This document shows, in pieces, positions 24,146 through 32,628 of a stretch of 64,000 nt of DNA (the first letter of the stretch is position 1; the number at the start of each line of letters is the position of its first letter). The notes under the pieces are model-generated. The model saw only the letters and a program-made list of their open reading frames with translations. It ran no database searches and was not told where the DNA came from. Source of the stretch: Photobacterium marinum (GTDB lineage: Bacteria; Pseudomonadota; Gammaproteobacteria; Enterobacterales; Vibrionaceae); contig NZ_AMZO01000030.1 of assembly GCF_000331515.1 (NCBI RefSeq), positions 1 through 64,000 on the forward strand. The letters run 5' to 3'. A program made the position numbers and the translations under genes.

Positions 24146-25157
24146 CTGCAATCACCTTGCGGTATTCGTTTTTGCGAGCGATGCTAACTTCTTTGGCGAC
24201 CACGACGCTTTCTACAAAATCCAGTACGTTACGCTGCAGTTTTGTTCGGTTCAGGCGATTGATACGGGTAATACCACCCGGGCTAAGTACATTAACTTCA
24301 ACCAGCTTGCCTTTAATGACATCCAGACCGACAAAATACAGGCCGTCGCGAACCAGTTTCGGACCGATGTGCTTGCACAGGCGCAGTTCCTGTTTTGTTA
24401 AGGTGTGCTTCACTTCTTTACCGCCGGCATGAATATTCGAGCGAACATCACCAGCTGCCGGAACCCGACGCATAGCACCGATAGGTTCACCGTTCAGCAT
24501 CATGATGCGAACGTCACCTTCTTCGGCCCCTTCAATGTAATCCTGCAGAATTACGTAGTTCTTATCGTCGCCGATATAGAAATCAAGTAGTGACTTAACG
24601 CTTGATTTCGCGCTCTTCTCAACAAGGATTACGCCTTTGCCGCCATAGCCATTCAGTGGCTTTATGATCATGCGGTTGTTAGGACTTTCGTCCAGCACAC
24701 GCTCCAGATACTCACGGTTTTTAGATACGTGAGTTACTGGGATAAATTCGTTATTCGGATCCGGCAAAGACGTTGTGTAAAGCTTGTTATTAGCCACACG
24801 CAAACCGTCGATGTCGTTCATGATGAAGGTATGATCACGAACGGAATCCAGGAAGTTCAACGCCATGGTATCCAGCGGCGGGTTAGCGCGCATGAAAATA
24901 ACATCAAAGCCAGCCAGCGGCAGCTGAGCCTTACGGAACTCTGCCTTACGGTAAAAACTTGGGATATTGCTTGATACTTCACCCTGTTTCAGAACTTTGC
25001 AGAAGGCGATTGCCGTACTGTGACGCATAGTTAGATTATTAGGTGTTGTAATTGCCACCGTGTGGCCACGGCTGGCAGCTTCATGGATCAGGCGCAGCGT
25101 TGAATCTGTTTCTGGTTCAACTTTGTCCCACGGGTACATTACAAAACAAATTTTCAT
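24129..25157 (-). CDS. GshB-like ATP-grasp ligase
   Basis: A 342-residue ATP-grasp enzyme resembling glutathione synthetase. MIIKPLNGYGGKGVILVE (about 162-180) is the glycine-rich ATP loop. QDYIEGAEEGDVRIMMLNGE carries the acidic residues, and LYFVGLDVIKGKLVEVNVLSPGG has the Asp, Glu and Asn metal ligands as in GshB. It should form an amide bond between a carboxylate and an amine. Its overlap with the amidohydrolase/DUF1704 gene rather than a gshA-type context suggests that it makes, or caps, the compound that the partner cleaves. The true glutathione synthetase is expected elsewhere; glutathione synthesis is not excluded. Confidence 0.85.
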   Translation of the reverse strand: MKICFVMYPWDKVEPETDSTLRLIHEAASRGHTVAITTPNNLTMRHSTAIAFCKVLKQGEVSSNIPSFYRKAEFRKAQLPLAGFDVIFMRANPPLDTMALNFLDSVRDHTFIMNDIDGLRVANNKLYTTSLPDPNNEFIPVTHVSKNREYLERVLDESPNNRMIIKPLNGYGGKGVILVEKSAKSSVKSLLDFYIGDDKNYVILQDYIEGAEEGDVRIMMLNGEPIGAMRRVPAAGDVRSNIHAGGKEVKHTLTKQELRLCKHIGPKLVRDGLYFVGLDVIKGKLVEVNVLSPGGITRINRLNRTKLQRNVLDFVESVVVAKEVSIARKNEYRKVIADAATY

Positions 25158-25279
25158 ATCAGGTTTACCAAGTTATCTGTCGCTGATGACAGGCAATAAA
25201 GAACTAAGCCATCGCACAAATGTGGATGGCTTAATTGCTTTTGAAATAAATAGAAACGGGTAATTAATTACCCTGGAAA

Positions 25280-25636
25280 TTAATAATCCAGGTCGTTGTC
25301 ACCGTCGCTCTCGGTGTCACTGTCATCGTATTCGTAATGACTGACATTTTTTCGCTGAGAGGCACATAAGGTGTAACGTCTTACTTTGTTGGTCGTTTTA
25401 TTGATGTATTTGAGCCAACATTTTGCAAAGTCAGACTTCACTTCAAGCTGACCTTTGATTTCGGCAAGAAATTGAATTTCTGCCTCATTGACCGGTTGAG
25501 ATATTCCTTCAGAAAGGCTTCTCATGGTCCGGCCATAATTTTCAAGCAACGTGGCTTCGCTGATGGTGAAAACACCAGAGCGGTTGAAGCCGCGTGGGAA
25601 ATTTTTATCGTCGTAAAATTTACCTTCACTTCTCAT
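25280..25636 (-). CDS. maoP: macrodomain Ori organisation protein MaoP (YifE)
   Basis: A 118-residue YifE/DUF413 protein: YDDKNFPRGFNRSGVFTISEA and ENYGRTMRSLSEG near the N-terminus, then FAKCWLKYINKTTNKVRRYTLC, ending in an acidic tail (DDSDTESDGDNDLDY). E. coli MaoP, with its site maoS, constrains DNA mobility in the origin macrodomain. The divergent hdfR neighbour is the conserved E. coli arrangement, which supports orthology. Confidence 0.93.
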   Translation of the reverse strand: MRSEGKFYDDKNFPRGFNRSGVFTISEATLLENYGRTMRSLSEGISQPVNEAEIQFLAEIKGQLEVKSDFAKCWLKYINKTTNKVRRYTLCASQRKNVSHYEYDDSDTESDGDNDLDY

Positions 25637-25800
25637 TGCATTGCTTCCTGACGAGATTTGCGCAGATATTCAGATAGCTCGGGTGTCTTGTAAAACAAAT
25701 TATTTTCGCTGTGACGATAAAAAAATTTGATTAAGCTTTATATAATGCAGAGTGTACTATCGACCCTTTAATTAACTCCTTTCACTGGTTGAGAACGTTT

Positions 25801-26661
25801 GTGGATACAGAATTACTCAGAACATTTCTCGAAGTATCGAAAACCCGCCATTTCGGGCGAGCGGCAGATAACTTGTTTTTAACTCAGTCTGCGGTCAGCT
25901 TCCGCGTTCGTCAGTTGGAATCTCAAATTGGTAATGAACTGTTTTCAAGGCAGCGCGGTAATGTTCACCTCACCGCTGCTGGCGAGCGTCTTCAACCTTA
26001 TGCTGAGGCAATCTTGCAGACCTGGGGGCGGGCTAAACAGGATGTGGCGTTATCTGAAACCCTGAACACTCAGGTCACCATCGGTGCATCACCAATGTTC
26101 TGGGAGTTTGATGGTATCTCTGACTGGATTAACCGTATCTATGCCACCGTTGAAGGCTTGGCATTACGATTAGAATCTGTGCCGAGAAAGAGTATGGCGA
26201 AACAGATCCTGGATAAAAGTATCGATGTCTCCATTACCAGTGAGCCGCCACGTATTGAGAATCTGCAGGTAACACAAGTTCGTGATTTTCAGTTGCAATT
26301 GGTTACCAAAGATCCGGATTGCACAATGGAGAACGTTAACTCATATCCACTGGTTTACCTTGACTGGGGTACTCGTTTTTCTATGGAACACGGTCGTATC
26401 AGTGAGTTACAGAAAACGCCGGTGATGCACACACACTCTAGCCGGATGGCATTGGAGTATCTGCTGAATAACCGTGCTGTTGGTTACTTGCCATCGCCGG
26501 TTGTGGCGCAAAGTGTTGAAGACGGTACTTTGTATACCGTACCCGGAGCGCCGGTGATGGAGCAGTCGCTCTATCTGGTATGGCGTGAAGACAGTGACAA
26601 AGAAGGGCTGCTTGAAGCCATGCGGGCAGTTCCTTTCAATACTGTGATCGAAAGCGTTTAA
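25801..26661 (+). CDS. hdfR: LysR-family regulator HdfR
   Basis: A 286-residue LysR protein closely matching E. coli HdfR at the N-terminus: DTELLRTFLEVSKTRHFGRAA then NLFLTQSAVSFRVRQLESQIG. HdfR represses flhDC and activates gltBD in E. coli. The GTG start here gives the same N-terminus as the E. coli protein; a TTG four codons earlier is less likely. Divergent from maoP across 164 bases. Confidence 0.92.
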   Translation: MDTELLRTFLEVSKTRHFGRAADNLFLTQSAVSFRVRQLESQIGNELFSRQRGNVHLTAAGERLQPYAEAILQTWGRAKQDVALSETLNTQVTIGASPMFWEFDGISDWINRIYATVEGLALRLESVPRKSMAKQILDKSIDVSITSEPPRIENLQVTQVRDFQLQLVTKDPDCTMENVNSYPLVYLDWGTRFSMEHGRISELQKTPVMHTHSSRMALEYLLNNRAVGYLPSPVVAQSVEDGTLYTVPGAPVMEQSLYLVWREDSDKEGLLEAMRAVPFNTVIESV

Positions 26662-26757
26662 TCAATTTCCTTGCTCGTCAGCAGTAAAAAAACTTGTTGT
26701 ACATCGCTGGGCTTTTTCTCGTACCCTCCGCTTTGTAGGAGGGTAGATACAAGCCCG

Positions 26758-26973
26758 ATGAAAATCACAAATTCCTTATTTTCTATGATGGTGCTGGCAC
26801 TCTTTGGGTCGGGACCTGCGTTGTTTAGCATTTTTGTAATACACGACTATTATTATTCAGTAAATCTCGGTAATGATGTGTGGCTTGTTACTACCATCGT
26901 TGCAAGTGTTCAATTAATCAGTAGCATTTTTTTACTCTGGAGTTATTTCAGGAAACGCACATGGCTAAGTTAG
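26758..26973 (+). CDS. small two-span membrane protein
   Basis: A 71-residue protein with two hydrophobic segments (LFSMMVLALFGSGPALFSIFVI and VTTIVASVQLISSIFLLW) and a basic end (SYFRKRTWLS). The start is uncertain: GGAGG lies 20 bases upstream, too far for ideal use. Its stop overlaps the next small gene by 13 bases, which supports both as genes. No family recognised. Confidence 0.5.
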   Translation: MKITNSLFSMMVLALFGSGPALFSIFVIHDYYYSVNLGNDVWLVTTIVASVQLISSIFLLWSYFRKRTWLS

Positions 26974-27122
26974 ATCAAAAATTCAGCAAGGGATCGCGTT
27001 CTAAACGTAAATTTGAATTTGAAGATGATCTTCGCGAATTTAATCAGCACTCAAGGAAGAAAAAGCGCCGGATAGCAAAACAACGTGATGAATTTCCAGA
27101 GTATTACGACGATTCATATTGA
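26961..27122 (+). CDS. small basic protein, 53 residues
   Basis: Starts MAKLDQKFSKGSRSKRKFEF and ends DEFPEYYDDSY, with a cluster HSRKKKRRIAKQR in the middle. The highly basic core with an acidic tail suggests nucleic-acid or ribosome binding. AGGAAA precedes the ATG, which lies inside the upstream membrane-protein gene, and a strong terminator follows. Unknown function. Confidence 0.6.
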   Translation: MAKLDQKFSKGSRSKRKFEFEDDLREFNQHSRKKKRRIAKQRDEFPEYYDDSY

Positions 27123-27190
27123 TTCAGGTCGTCAACTGGTAAATCTTTCAGCTCTGAATCTGAGTTGACAGATTCAAACTGACTATAGTG

Positions 27191-27218
27191 AAACCGGAGT
27201 AGCTGACTCCGGTTTTTT
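27191..27218 (+). terminator. terminator after the small basic protein gene
   Basis: Stem AAACCGGAGT / ACTCCGGTTT with loop AGCTG and a seven-base T run. Confidence 0.92.
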
Positions 27219-27375
27219 TATAAACGGTATTAAGGAGCTTGGTAGGATATTGAGTGTGATGGCATTTTGACCATTGGGTGCAGATAAACGCCCCGCTGGG
27301 TAGTTGTGATCAATATTTCTTATCTGGTTTGGGGTATACTGCCCGCAGTTAACTTGAGAAAGCAAGAGTAGTTAC

Positions 27376-27561
27376 ATGCTGGATAATCTGAGTATACCTG
27401 AAGGTATTGAGAAAGAGCCGGAGCTGCCGGTACCATCGATCGAAGAGCAAAAGCGTATTGTTGCTGAGCTTAAGCGTCTGGAAGAGGCTGGTGAACTGAC
27501 ACCTGAGATTCTGGAAGCGTTTATGACCGGCAAGGAAACGTTGGAGCAAAACGATCAATAA
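27376..27561 (+). CDS. small acidic helical protein, 61 residues
   Basis: An acidic protein dominated by one predicted helix (IEEQKRIVAELKRLEEAGEL) followed by TPEILEAFM. A GTATACT -10-like box about 35 bases ahead and a strong terminator just after the stop frame it as a single-gene unit. No family recognised. Confidence 0.6.
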   Translation: MLDNLSIPEGIEKEPELPVPSIEEQKRIVAELKRLEEAGELTPEILEAFMTGKETLEQNDQ

Positions 27562-27585
27562 TTCCATTGTGGAATTTGAATTTAG

Positions 27586-27617
27586 AAACGGCGCCTTCAA
27601 TCAGGCGCCGTTTTTTA
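27586..27617 (+). terminator. terminator of the small acidic protein gene
   Basis: Eleven-base stem AAACGGCGCCT / AGGCGCCGTTT plus T run. Confidence 0.92.
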
Positions 27618-27803
27618 TTGCCTGCTGTATTTAACAATATTCTCATTTTCATCAAGTTTCAGTTTTTTTTTTATACAAAATCCATAACCATCACATCTCT
27701 AAACAAAAAAGTGTCAAATACCTGTATTGTGTTTGTCATGAATTTGGCACCCGGAGCATTCATTTTGCAGTGAAAAGCGGTTGGATTTAGAAGAGGAAAT
27801 GTG

Positions 27804-27965
27804 ATGAAAATATTGTTTGATACTAAAGGCAGGAATAATCGCTTTAAAGTCGTCAAAAAGAATCAGCATTATTATCTATATGAAAGAAAATTTGGCTTTT
27901 TCTGGTTAAGTGACGGCAATACTTATGAGTCGAAGCAGGATGCCACACATGCCATACCATTCTGA
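27804..27965 (+). CDS. small hypothetical protein, 53 residues
   Basis: Basic, aromatic-rich: KVVKKNQHYYLYERKFGFFW in the middle and DATHAIPF at the end. GAGGA seven bases before the ATG and a terminator hairpin 36 bases after the stop support a gene. The pattern of short strands suggests one small beta sheet. No family recognised. Confidence 0.55.
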   Translation: MKILFDTKGRNNRFKVVKKNQHYYLYERKFGFFWLSDGNTYESKQDATHAIPF

Positions 27966-28000
27966 CTGACGTTTTCTCTTTTCCTTGTTGATATATTCAA

Positions 28001-28040
28001 GAAAGCTCCCTCAGACATCGATATGTCAGGGGGAGCTTTC
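28001..28040. terminator. long hairpin between convergent genes
   Basis: GAAAGCTCCC ... GGGAGCTTTC with inner CAGACAT / ATGTCAG pairing, followed by TAGTTTGTTT on the plus strand; serves the small gene and possibly brnQ. Confidence 0.75.
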
Positions 28041-28066
28041 TAGTTTGTTTAGTTCGAAGCTGCGGG

Positions 28067-29359
28067 TTAACCCATCACAGGTTGTTGGTTTTGTGCTGGT
28101 TTATTGGCTGCGAACAGGAAAACAATCAAAAGTACGCAAGGTGTCAGCCAGCTCAGATGGTGCTGGTAAAGCGGCATCCATTGTTGCAGGAAGCTGTCTG
28201 TTGCAGTATTGAACATATTCAGTACAGAAAATGTGTCTAGTGCACCAAAGATAAAGGCGGTAAATACCAAGTATTTCAGCTTCTGGTTTTTAGTCAGAGA
28301 CAAAGATGCTGCCAATACCAATGCGATTGATACAGGGCACAGCATCAGGATCAGCGGCAGACTCAGAGTGATTAGCTGCTCAAGACCGATGTTAGAGACA
28401 ATAGCCGTCAGAACCGTAACGATTGTTGCGGCTTTGGCAAAAGGGAAGTTGTATGTTTTTCTGAAGAACTCGGCGTTAGCATTTGTCAAACCGATAACCG
28501 TGGTCAGGCAGGCCGTCAGGGTAATTGCTGCCAGCAGGATTTGCCCAATTGGTCCCAGAATTGCCGCAGCATACAGTGTCAGGATTTGACCACCATTCGT
28601 CGCATCAGCGGCAATCGCTGAAGAACTGGCACCCAGATAGCCCATCGTCAGATAGCAAGATGACATCAACACCATGTAAATTGCAGCGACAATGTAGCTG
28701 TAATGGCTGATTAGGGCTTTTTCTTTCACTCCCTTATCCTGAATGGCTTTGATAATTACCCAGCCGAATGCCACTGCAGCGATTGCATCCAGCGTCATGT
28801 AGCCTTCAATTAAACCATTAACCAGCGGGGTTTCACGGTAGCTTTCTGTTGCTAGGCCAGTTGTACCCTGAGGGTTAAACATGGCTGTGATAACCAGTAC
28901 ACCCAGCATAATAATCAGAGCAGGTGTCATGAACTTACCAATAATATCGACAATTTTACCCGGCTTGATCGCAAGCATCAGGCTTAAGGCACAAAAGCAT
29001 ATAGAAAAAGGCAACAGGTAGTTTTCAGTAGTAAAAGGTTTAATGCCCATTTCGTAAGCAACAGTTACCGCGCGCGGAAGAACAAATGCCGGACCAAGGG
29101 TGGCAAAAACCGTCAGCCAGAAAGAGCGCGCAAGCCATTTGGGAAGGGCATCAGTCAGCGCATTCACAGTCGATAGACGACCAAGCACAATGATAGTCAT
29201 CGCTGGCAATCCAACGGCAGAAATCAGAAAACCTGCCATTGCATTCAGCCAGTTATCTCCGGCTTGTTGAGCCATCATTGGCGGGAAAATGAGGTTACCT
29301 GCACCCAGGAACAGCGCAAAGGTCGTAAAGCCAATGGCTGTGATATCAGTTTTTTTCAA
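28067..29359 (-). CDS. brnQ: branched-chain amino acid:cation symporter BrnQ
   Basis: A roughly 430-residue inner-membrane carrier with twelve spans that imports Leu, Ile and Val with Na+ or H+. The N-terminal DITAIGFTTFALFLGAGNLIFPPMMAQQAG is the family hallmark (shown in E. coli as DIIALGF...). The frame is open 54 codons further, but that stretch is the leader region. AAGGTGG five bases before a TTG start fits best, giving E. coli-like length; a GTG three codons earlier is an alternative. The leader carries a Val-rich peptide and a hairpin that covers this ribosome-binding site. Confidence 0.92.
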   Translation of the reverse strand: MKKTDITAIGFTTFALFLGAGNLIFPPMMAQQAGDNWLNAMAGFLISAVGLPAMTIIVLGRLSTVNALTDALPKWLARSFWLTVFATLGPAFVLPRAVTVAYEMGIKPFTTENYLLPFSICFCALSLMLAIKPGKIVDIIGKFMTPALIIMLGVLVITAMFNPQGTTGLATESYRETPLVNGLIEGYMTLDAIAAVAFGWVIIKAIQDKGVKEKALISHYSYIVAAIYMVLMSSCYLTMGYLGASSSAIAADATNGGQILTLYAAAILGPIGQILLAAITLTACLTTVIGLTNANAEFFRKTYNFPFAKAATIVTVLTAIVSNIGLEQLITLSLPLILMLCPVSIALVLAASLSLTKNQKLKYLVFTAFIFGALDTFSVLNMFNTATDSFLQQWMPLYQHHLSWLTPCVLLIVFLFAANKPAQNQQPVMG

Positions 29360-29363
29360 TGGA

Positions 29364-29395
29364 ACCACCTTCAACTTTGTAATCAGCAGGGTGGT
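29364..29395 (-). promoter_or_regulatory. hairpin sequestering the brnQ ribosome-binding site
   Basis: On the transcript ACCACC (29390-29395) pairs with GGTGGT (29364-29369), which contains most of the AAGGTGG site of brnQ. No U run follows, so it would act on translation rather than termination. Confidence 0.45.
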
Positions 29396-29417
29396 GAAAT
29401 AGAGAGGGGGAGACTCT

Positions 29418-29466
29418 GTTTCCGCCAGCCATGCTGACGAAAACAAAGCCGTCAGCGTCAGGAAAC
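29418..29466 (-). promoter_or_regulatory. leader hairpin overlapping the leader-peptide stop
   Basis: Transcript segment GTTTCC at the end of the leader peptide pairs with GGAAAC 49 bases on, and GCTGACG with CGTCAGC inside it. A ribosome stalled on the valine codons or halted at the stop would change whether the outer arms pair, the usual logic of attenuation. Confidence 0.45.
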
Positions 29467-29553
29467 GACGACGACGACAGAGACAAGTGTGTAAGCGCCA
29501 CAAGTTATCGCTTGTGGACAATCGAACTGATTTTCAGTGATTGGGTATCGCAT
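29458..29553 (-). CDS. brnQ leader peptide, 31 residues, valine-rich
   Basis: An in-frame ATG-to-TGA peptide starting MRYPITENQF and ending AYTLVSVVVVVS, with codons CTT GTC TCT GTC GTC GTC GTC GTT. The Leu-Val-Ser-Val5 run recalls the E. coli IvbL leader, which senses charged Val and Leu tRNA. It ends 99 bases before the transporter start. A weak GGTG-type site is ahead of the ATG. Such a codon run directly before a branched-chain amino acid transporter is unlikely to be accidental, but ribosome stalling is inferred. Confidence 0.65.
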   Translation of the reverse strand: MRYPITENQFDCPQAITCGAYTLVSVVVVVS

Positions 29554-29585
29554 ATTACACACCAGGAATTAATCTATTGCGTATT

Positions 29586-29614
29586 AACATAATGTTAGGA
29601 AGATTGGCTGTAAA
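29586..29614 (-). promoter_or_regulatory. possible brnQ leader promoter
   Basis: TTTACA (29609-29614) and TATGTT (29586-29591) with 17-base spacing on the reverse strand, placed about 33 bases before the leader-peptide ATG. Confidence 0.45.
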
Positions 29615-29771
29615 GCATTATTTCTTTCTAAACTGAAATAAACATCCAGTGAAAAGCTCCATGGATAATTCGTTTTGTCTTTAAGTTTTTGATATTTAGG
29701 TAAATTGAATGCGGGGTGAAACACAGGCCTGACCAAAATTTGAAGGTCAGACCTTATTAATTGCTGATGAT

Positions 29772-30446
29772 TTAACCGGTTAGTAAGGTGTTTAATTCAT
29801 TCAGTGAAGAGACTTGATAGTTTGGTTTTATACCTTCCGGCACTTCATGCCCATGATGGTTTAACCAGCAAGTATGAATACCTGCATTCATTCCGCCCAA
29901 AATGTCGGAGTGGGGATTATCGCCGACCATCAGCACTTCTTCTTTGTCTGGCTCTCCCATTTCGGAAAACGCGTAGTCAAATATCCCGCGATCTGGTTTG
30001 GCTATGCCAACCTGTTCTGAGATGATCAGGGTGGAGAAAAAGTCCTGAAAACCGGTTCGCTCCAGTCGGATTTGTTGAAGGTCGGTAAAGCCGTTGGTAA
30101 TGATACCTAGTTGAGCTTTATGTTTTAGGCTGTCTAACAGTTCTTTCGCGCCGGGTAGCGGGGCACAAATATCTGCCATTGCGGTCAGAAATGCGCTGTT
30201 AAGTGTCTGAGTTGTGACTTCAAGCTTTTCAGCCCAGGATTCAAAACGAATGTTTTGCAATTCTTCCGCATTAATCACGCCATTTTGGTAATCATCCCAC
30301 AGGGGCTTGTTTACTTTCTGATACTCAATAAAATCTTGCCGGGTAAAATCGATACCAAAGCGAGAAAACATGATATTCAGTCCTTTGAATGCATCAAAAT
30401 GAAACAGCGTTTCATCAGCATCAAAGAGGATCCATTTATATTTCAT
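29772..30446 (-). CDS. yjjG: HAD-family pyrimidine 5'-nucleotidase YjjG
   Basis: A 224-residue phosphatase acting on non-canonical and pyrimidine nucleoside monophosphates. HAD motif I is LFDADETLF (Asp 9/11), motif [10 protein letters not shown] (about 113-120), motif III Lys in [10 protein letters not shown] and motif [17 protein letters not shown]. The helical cap between motifs I and II fits YjjG, with [10 protein letters not shown] and [11 protein letters not shown]. It stands alone between brnQ and the ribA fusion. Confidence 0.9.
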   Translation of the reverse strand: MKYKWILFDADETLFHFDAFKGLNIMFSRFGIDFTRQDFIEYQKVNKPLWDDYQNGVINAEELQNIRFESWAEKLEVTTQTLNSAFLTAMADICAPLPGAKELLDSLKHKAQLGIITNGFTDLQQIRLERTGFQDFFSTLIISEQVGIAKPDRGIFDYAFSEMGEPDKEEVLMVGDNPHSDILGGMNAGIHTCWLNHHGHEVPEGIKPNYQVSSLNELNTLLTG

Positions 30447-30670
30447 TCGTTATCATCCGTTATCAAATCTATCTCTTATTTTTGAGCCGGCACATTCTAT
30501 CTTTGTTGCTCACTTTAAAGCTAGTGATTTGTTTGAATACCTAATTAGTCTAATTTTGTTGAACTATTGTTAAATTAACTATACTTGGGAGTATGTCTTT
30601 GCAGGCATACCGTTATTCCGGAATTCGAAATTATTTTATTTGTTGTTTAGACGCAAAGGAGTGACAGTGA

Positions 30671-31723
30671 ATGATTGATGAAATAAAGTTTTATGAGCCT
30701 CAGGATAGCTACGGTTTTTTATCAAACTTTGCCCCGGCACCAATAACATTGAGTGATGTGGTATGGCCTACCAGCGAACATTACTATCATGCACAGAAGT
30801 TTGTTGATCCAGCAATTCAGCAGCAGATCTTCAATGCGGAAACTCCGGACGAGGCGTTTAACTTAAGTCGTCAATATGCGGACCAGGTTAAGGATGATTG
30901 GATGGAAGTCCGCGAGGCTGTTATGCGTTATATTGTTTTCGAGAAATTCCGCCAAAACCCTCGTTTGGCGCATTTGTTGGTTAGTACCGGCGACCGAGTT
31001 TTGACGGAACATTCGCATAAGGATGCGTTCTGGGGAGATGGTGGTGATGGGAGTGGCCGCAATACACTCGGTAAAATTTTGATGGAAGTGAGAAACTACT
31101 TCTCAAATAAGGAACCATACAACCTGGTGCATTTTGTTGAGAGCGCTAAGTTGCCAACCCAGTGGGGAACATTCCAGATGTATGGCTTTGTAGAGCAGGC
31201 GACAGGTAAAGAGCATCTTGCGCTGGTATATGGTGATTTGGATCCGGATACACCACCACTGATCCGCCTTCATTCTGAATGCCTGACCGGTGATGCTTTA
31301 TTCAGTGCACGATGTGACTGTGGATTCCAGTTGTCGCGTGCGATGGAGAATATCGTCAATGCAGGCAGTGGTGTGTTGTTTTATTTGCGCCAGGAAGGTA
31401 GGGGGATCGGATTGATTAATAAGATCCGCGCTTATCATTTGCAGGATCAGGGAGCCGATACTGTAGAGGCCAATGAACGACTTGGTTTTGCTGCGGATAT
31501 GCGTGATTATTCTTTTTGTCGCGGAATGCTGAGTTTCCTTAATATTAAGTCTGTTAATTTAATGACGAATAATCCTCGAAAGGTCCGGGCAATAGAGAGT
31601 GCCGGAATTAAGATAGAAAAACGGGTTCCGCTACAAGAAGGGAATAATCCTCATAATGAAAACTACCTGAAAACTAAAGCCGCTAAATTGGGCCATATGT
31701 TTGATAAAGAATTTATAAAATAA
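30671..31723 (+). CDS. ribA: NADAR (COG3236) - GTP cyclohydrolase II fusion
   Basis: A 350-residue fusion. Residues 1-150 are a NADAR/YbiA domain ([52 protein letters not shown]), an N-glycosidase that removes reactive early riboflavin intermediates. Residues about 155-345 are GTP cyclohydrolase II, with [12 protein letters not shown], zinc ligands in SARCDCGFQ, and the nucleophile region LRQEGRGIG. This pairing is known from Vibrio vulnificus. GGAG lies ten bases upstream. No FMN riboswitch is recognisable ahead of it; only a small hairpin (GTATG / CATAC) lies in the leader. Confidence 0.95.
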   Translation: MIDEIKFYEPQDSYGFLSNFAPAPITLSDVVWPTSEHYYHAQKFVDPAIQQQIFNAETPDEAFNLSRQYADQVKDDWMEVREAVMRYIVFEKFRQNPRLAHLLVSTGDRVLTEHSHKDAFWGDGGDGSGRNTLGKILMEVRNYFSNKEPYNLVHFVESAKLPTQWGTFQMYGFVEQATGKEHLALVYGDLDPDTPPLIRLHSECLTGDALFSARCDCGFQLSRAMENIVNAGSGVLFYLRQEGRGIGLINKIRAYHLQDQGADTVEANERLGFAADMRDYSFCRGMLSFLNIKSVNLMTNNPRKVRAIESAGIKIEKRVPLQEGNNPHNENYLKTKAAKLGHMFDKEFIK

Positions 31724-31793
31724 ATACAGTAGTTATATTTTGTTATAAAAACAGCCATCGAGTCTGATGGCTGTTTTTAAATTGATTTATGTC

Positions 31794-32549
31794 TTAATAG
31801 TGGCTGATAATTTGATCAAGTTTTCCGGTCGATTTCAGGTCTTTGAGGCGTTTATTTATAAAATTTTGAATTTTACTATCCATCTTCGGATCAAAAGCTA
31901 AGTAAATAGGATAGTCAGGAATGACTGAACTGAAATTTTGAATATCAAAATCCGCTAAGGTTTCGTTTTGTTTGGTTAGGTTATATTTAACACGGGAAGC
32001 CATCTCTACAAAAGTGGTATCACCCGGCAGCTTTTTAATTACTCGAAACGCGGCGTTGTAGTCTTTTACCCGCAGTTCTTCAACCTGACCTGAATTGAAA
32101 TAAGGCATCAGTTGAGGATAGTCGAAACCATGTAATACAACGACGACTTTATCAGTCAGATCATCCATCGACTTAAACTCAAAGGGATCTTTATGGCTGC
32201 TGACAAGTACATGCCTGACATTATAGATTGGAAGATCTGACAGGTTTTCTGCCTGCACACCTCCCCAGTCTGGGCTGCCATAAGTAACCCAGTTGGGTTT
32301 GCCTCCTGCCTCAAGTAAGGAAATCATACGGTTGAAAGGATAAGTATGATAGTCCATCTCATATTTGCTGTCTTTGAATATGGCTTTGACAATGTCTGTA
32401 ACAATACCGCTGTGTGTACCGTTAGCGTTTTCTATCTGAAATGGTTCGGCTTGTTTGGCTATCACGTAATAGTTGATGGTGTCGGCGCTTACACTAAAGC
32501 TTGAGCAAGCTAACGTTAATGCTGATGCAATCGGAAAAAATTTATTCAT
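31794..32549 (-). CDS. periplasmic solute-binding protein, family 3
   Basis: A 251-residue exported protein. The signal peptide ends SVSA near residue 22; the mature part matches amino-acid-type binding proteins (YVIAKQAEPFQIENANGTHSG, YHTYPFNRMISLLEAG, FINKRLKDLKSTGKLDQI). The pattern is close to the group often linked to sensors rather than ABC transporters, and no permease or ATPase gene is near. It is divergent from a hybrid histidine kinase with 79 bases between starts. AAGGAT lies eight bases before the ATG. Confidence 0.82.
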   Translation of the reverse strand: MNKFFPIASALTLACSSFSVSADTINYYVIAKQAEPFQIENANGTHSGIVTDIVKAIFKDSKYEMDYHTYPFNRMISLLEAGGKPNWVTYGSPDWGGVQAENLSDLPIYNVRHVLVSSHKDPFEFKSMDDLTDKVVVVLHGFDYPQLMPYFNSGQVEELRVKDYNAAFRVIKKLPGDTTFVEMASRVKYNLTKQNETLADFDIQNFSSVIPDYPIYLAFDPKMDSKIQNFINKRLKDLKSTGKLDQIISHY

Positions 32550-32628
32550 TTTGTATCCTTACCTTAACTATCTTGTTCAAAACGCTATTATTATATTAGT
32601 TGAGTATGCATCAGATGCGAGTTTAGGG

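Noticed and set aside
29360..29521. 54-codon N-terminal extension of BrnQ
   Set aside because: It has no homology to the transporter and overlaps the leader peptide in another frame; the BrnQ N-terminus begins just before DITAIGF.
30447..30670. FMN riboswitch ahead of the NADAR-RibA gene
   Set aside because: None of the conserved FMN aptamer segments (GGGGC...CCCCAC-type blocks) are present; only a small hairpin is seen.
32473..32628. N-terminal extension of the hybrid kinase
   Set aside because: It overlaps the signal-peptide coding region of the divergent binding protein; the start at 32629 gives a normal first membrane span.
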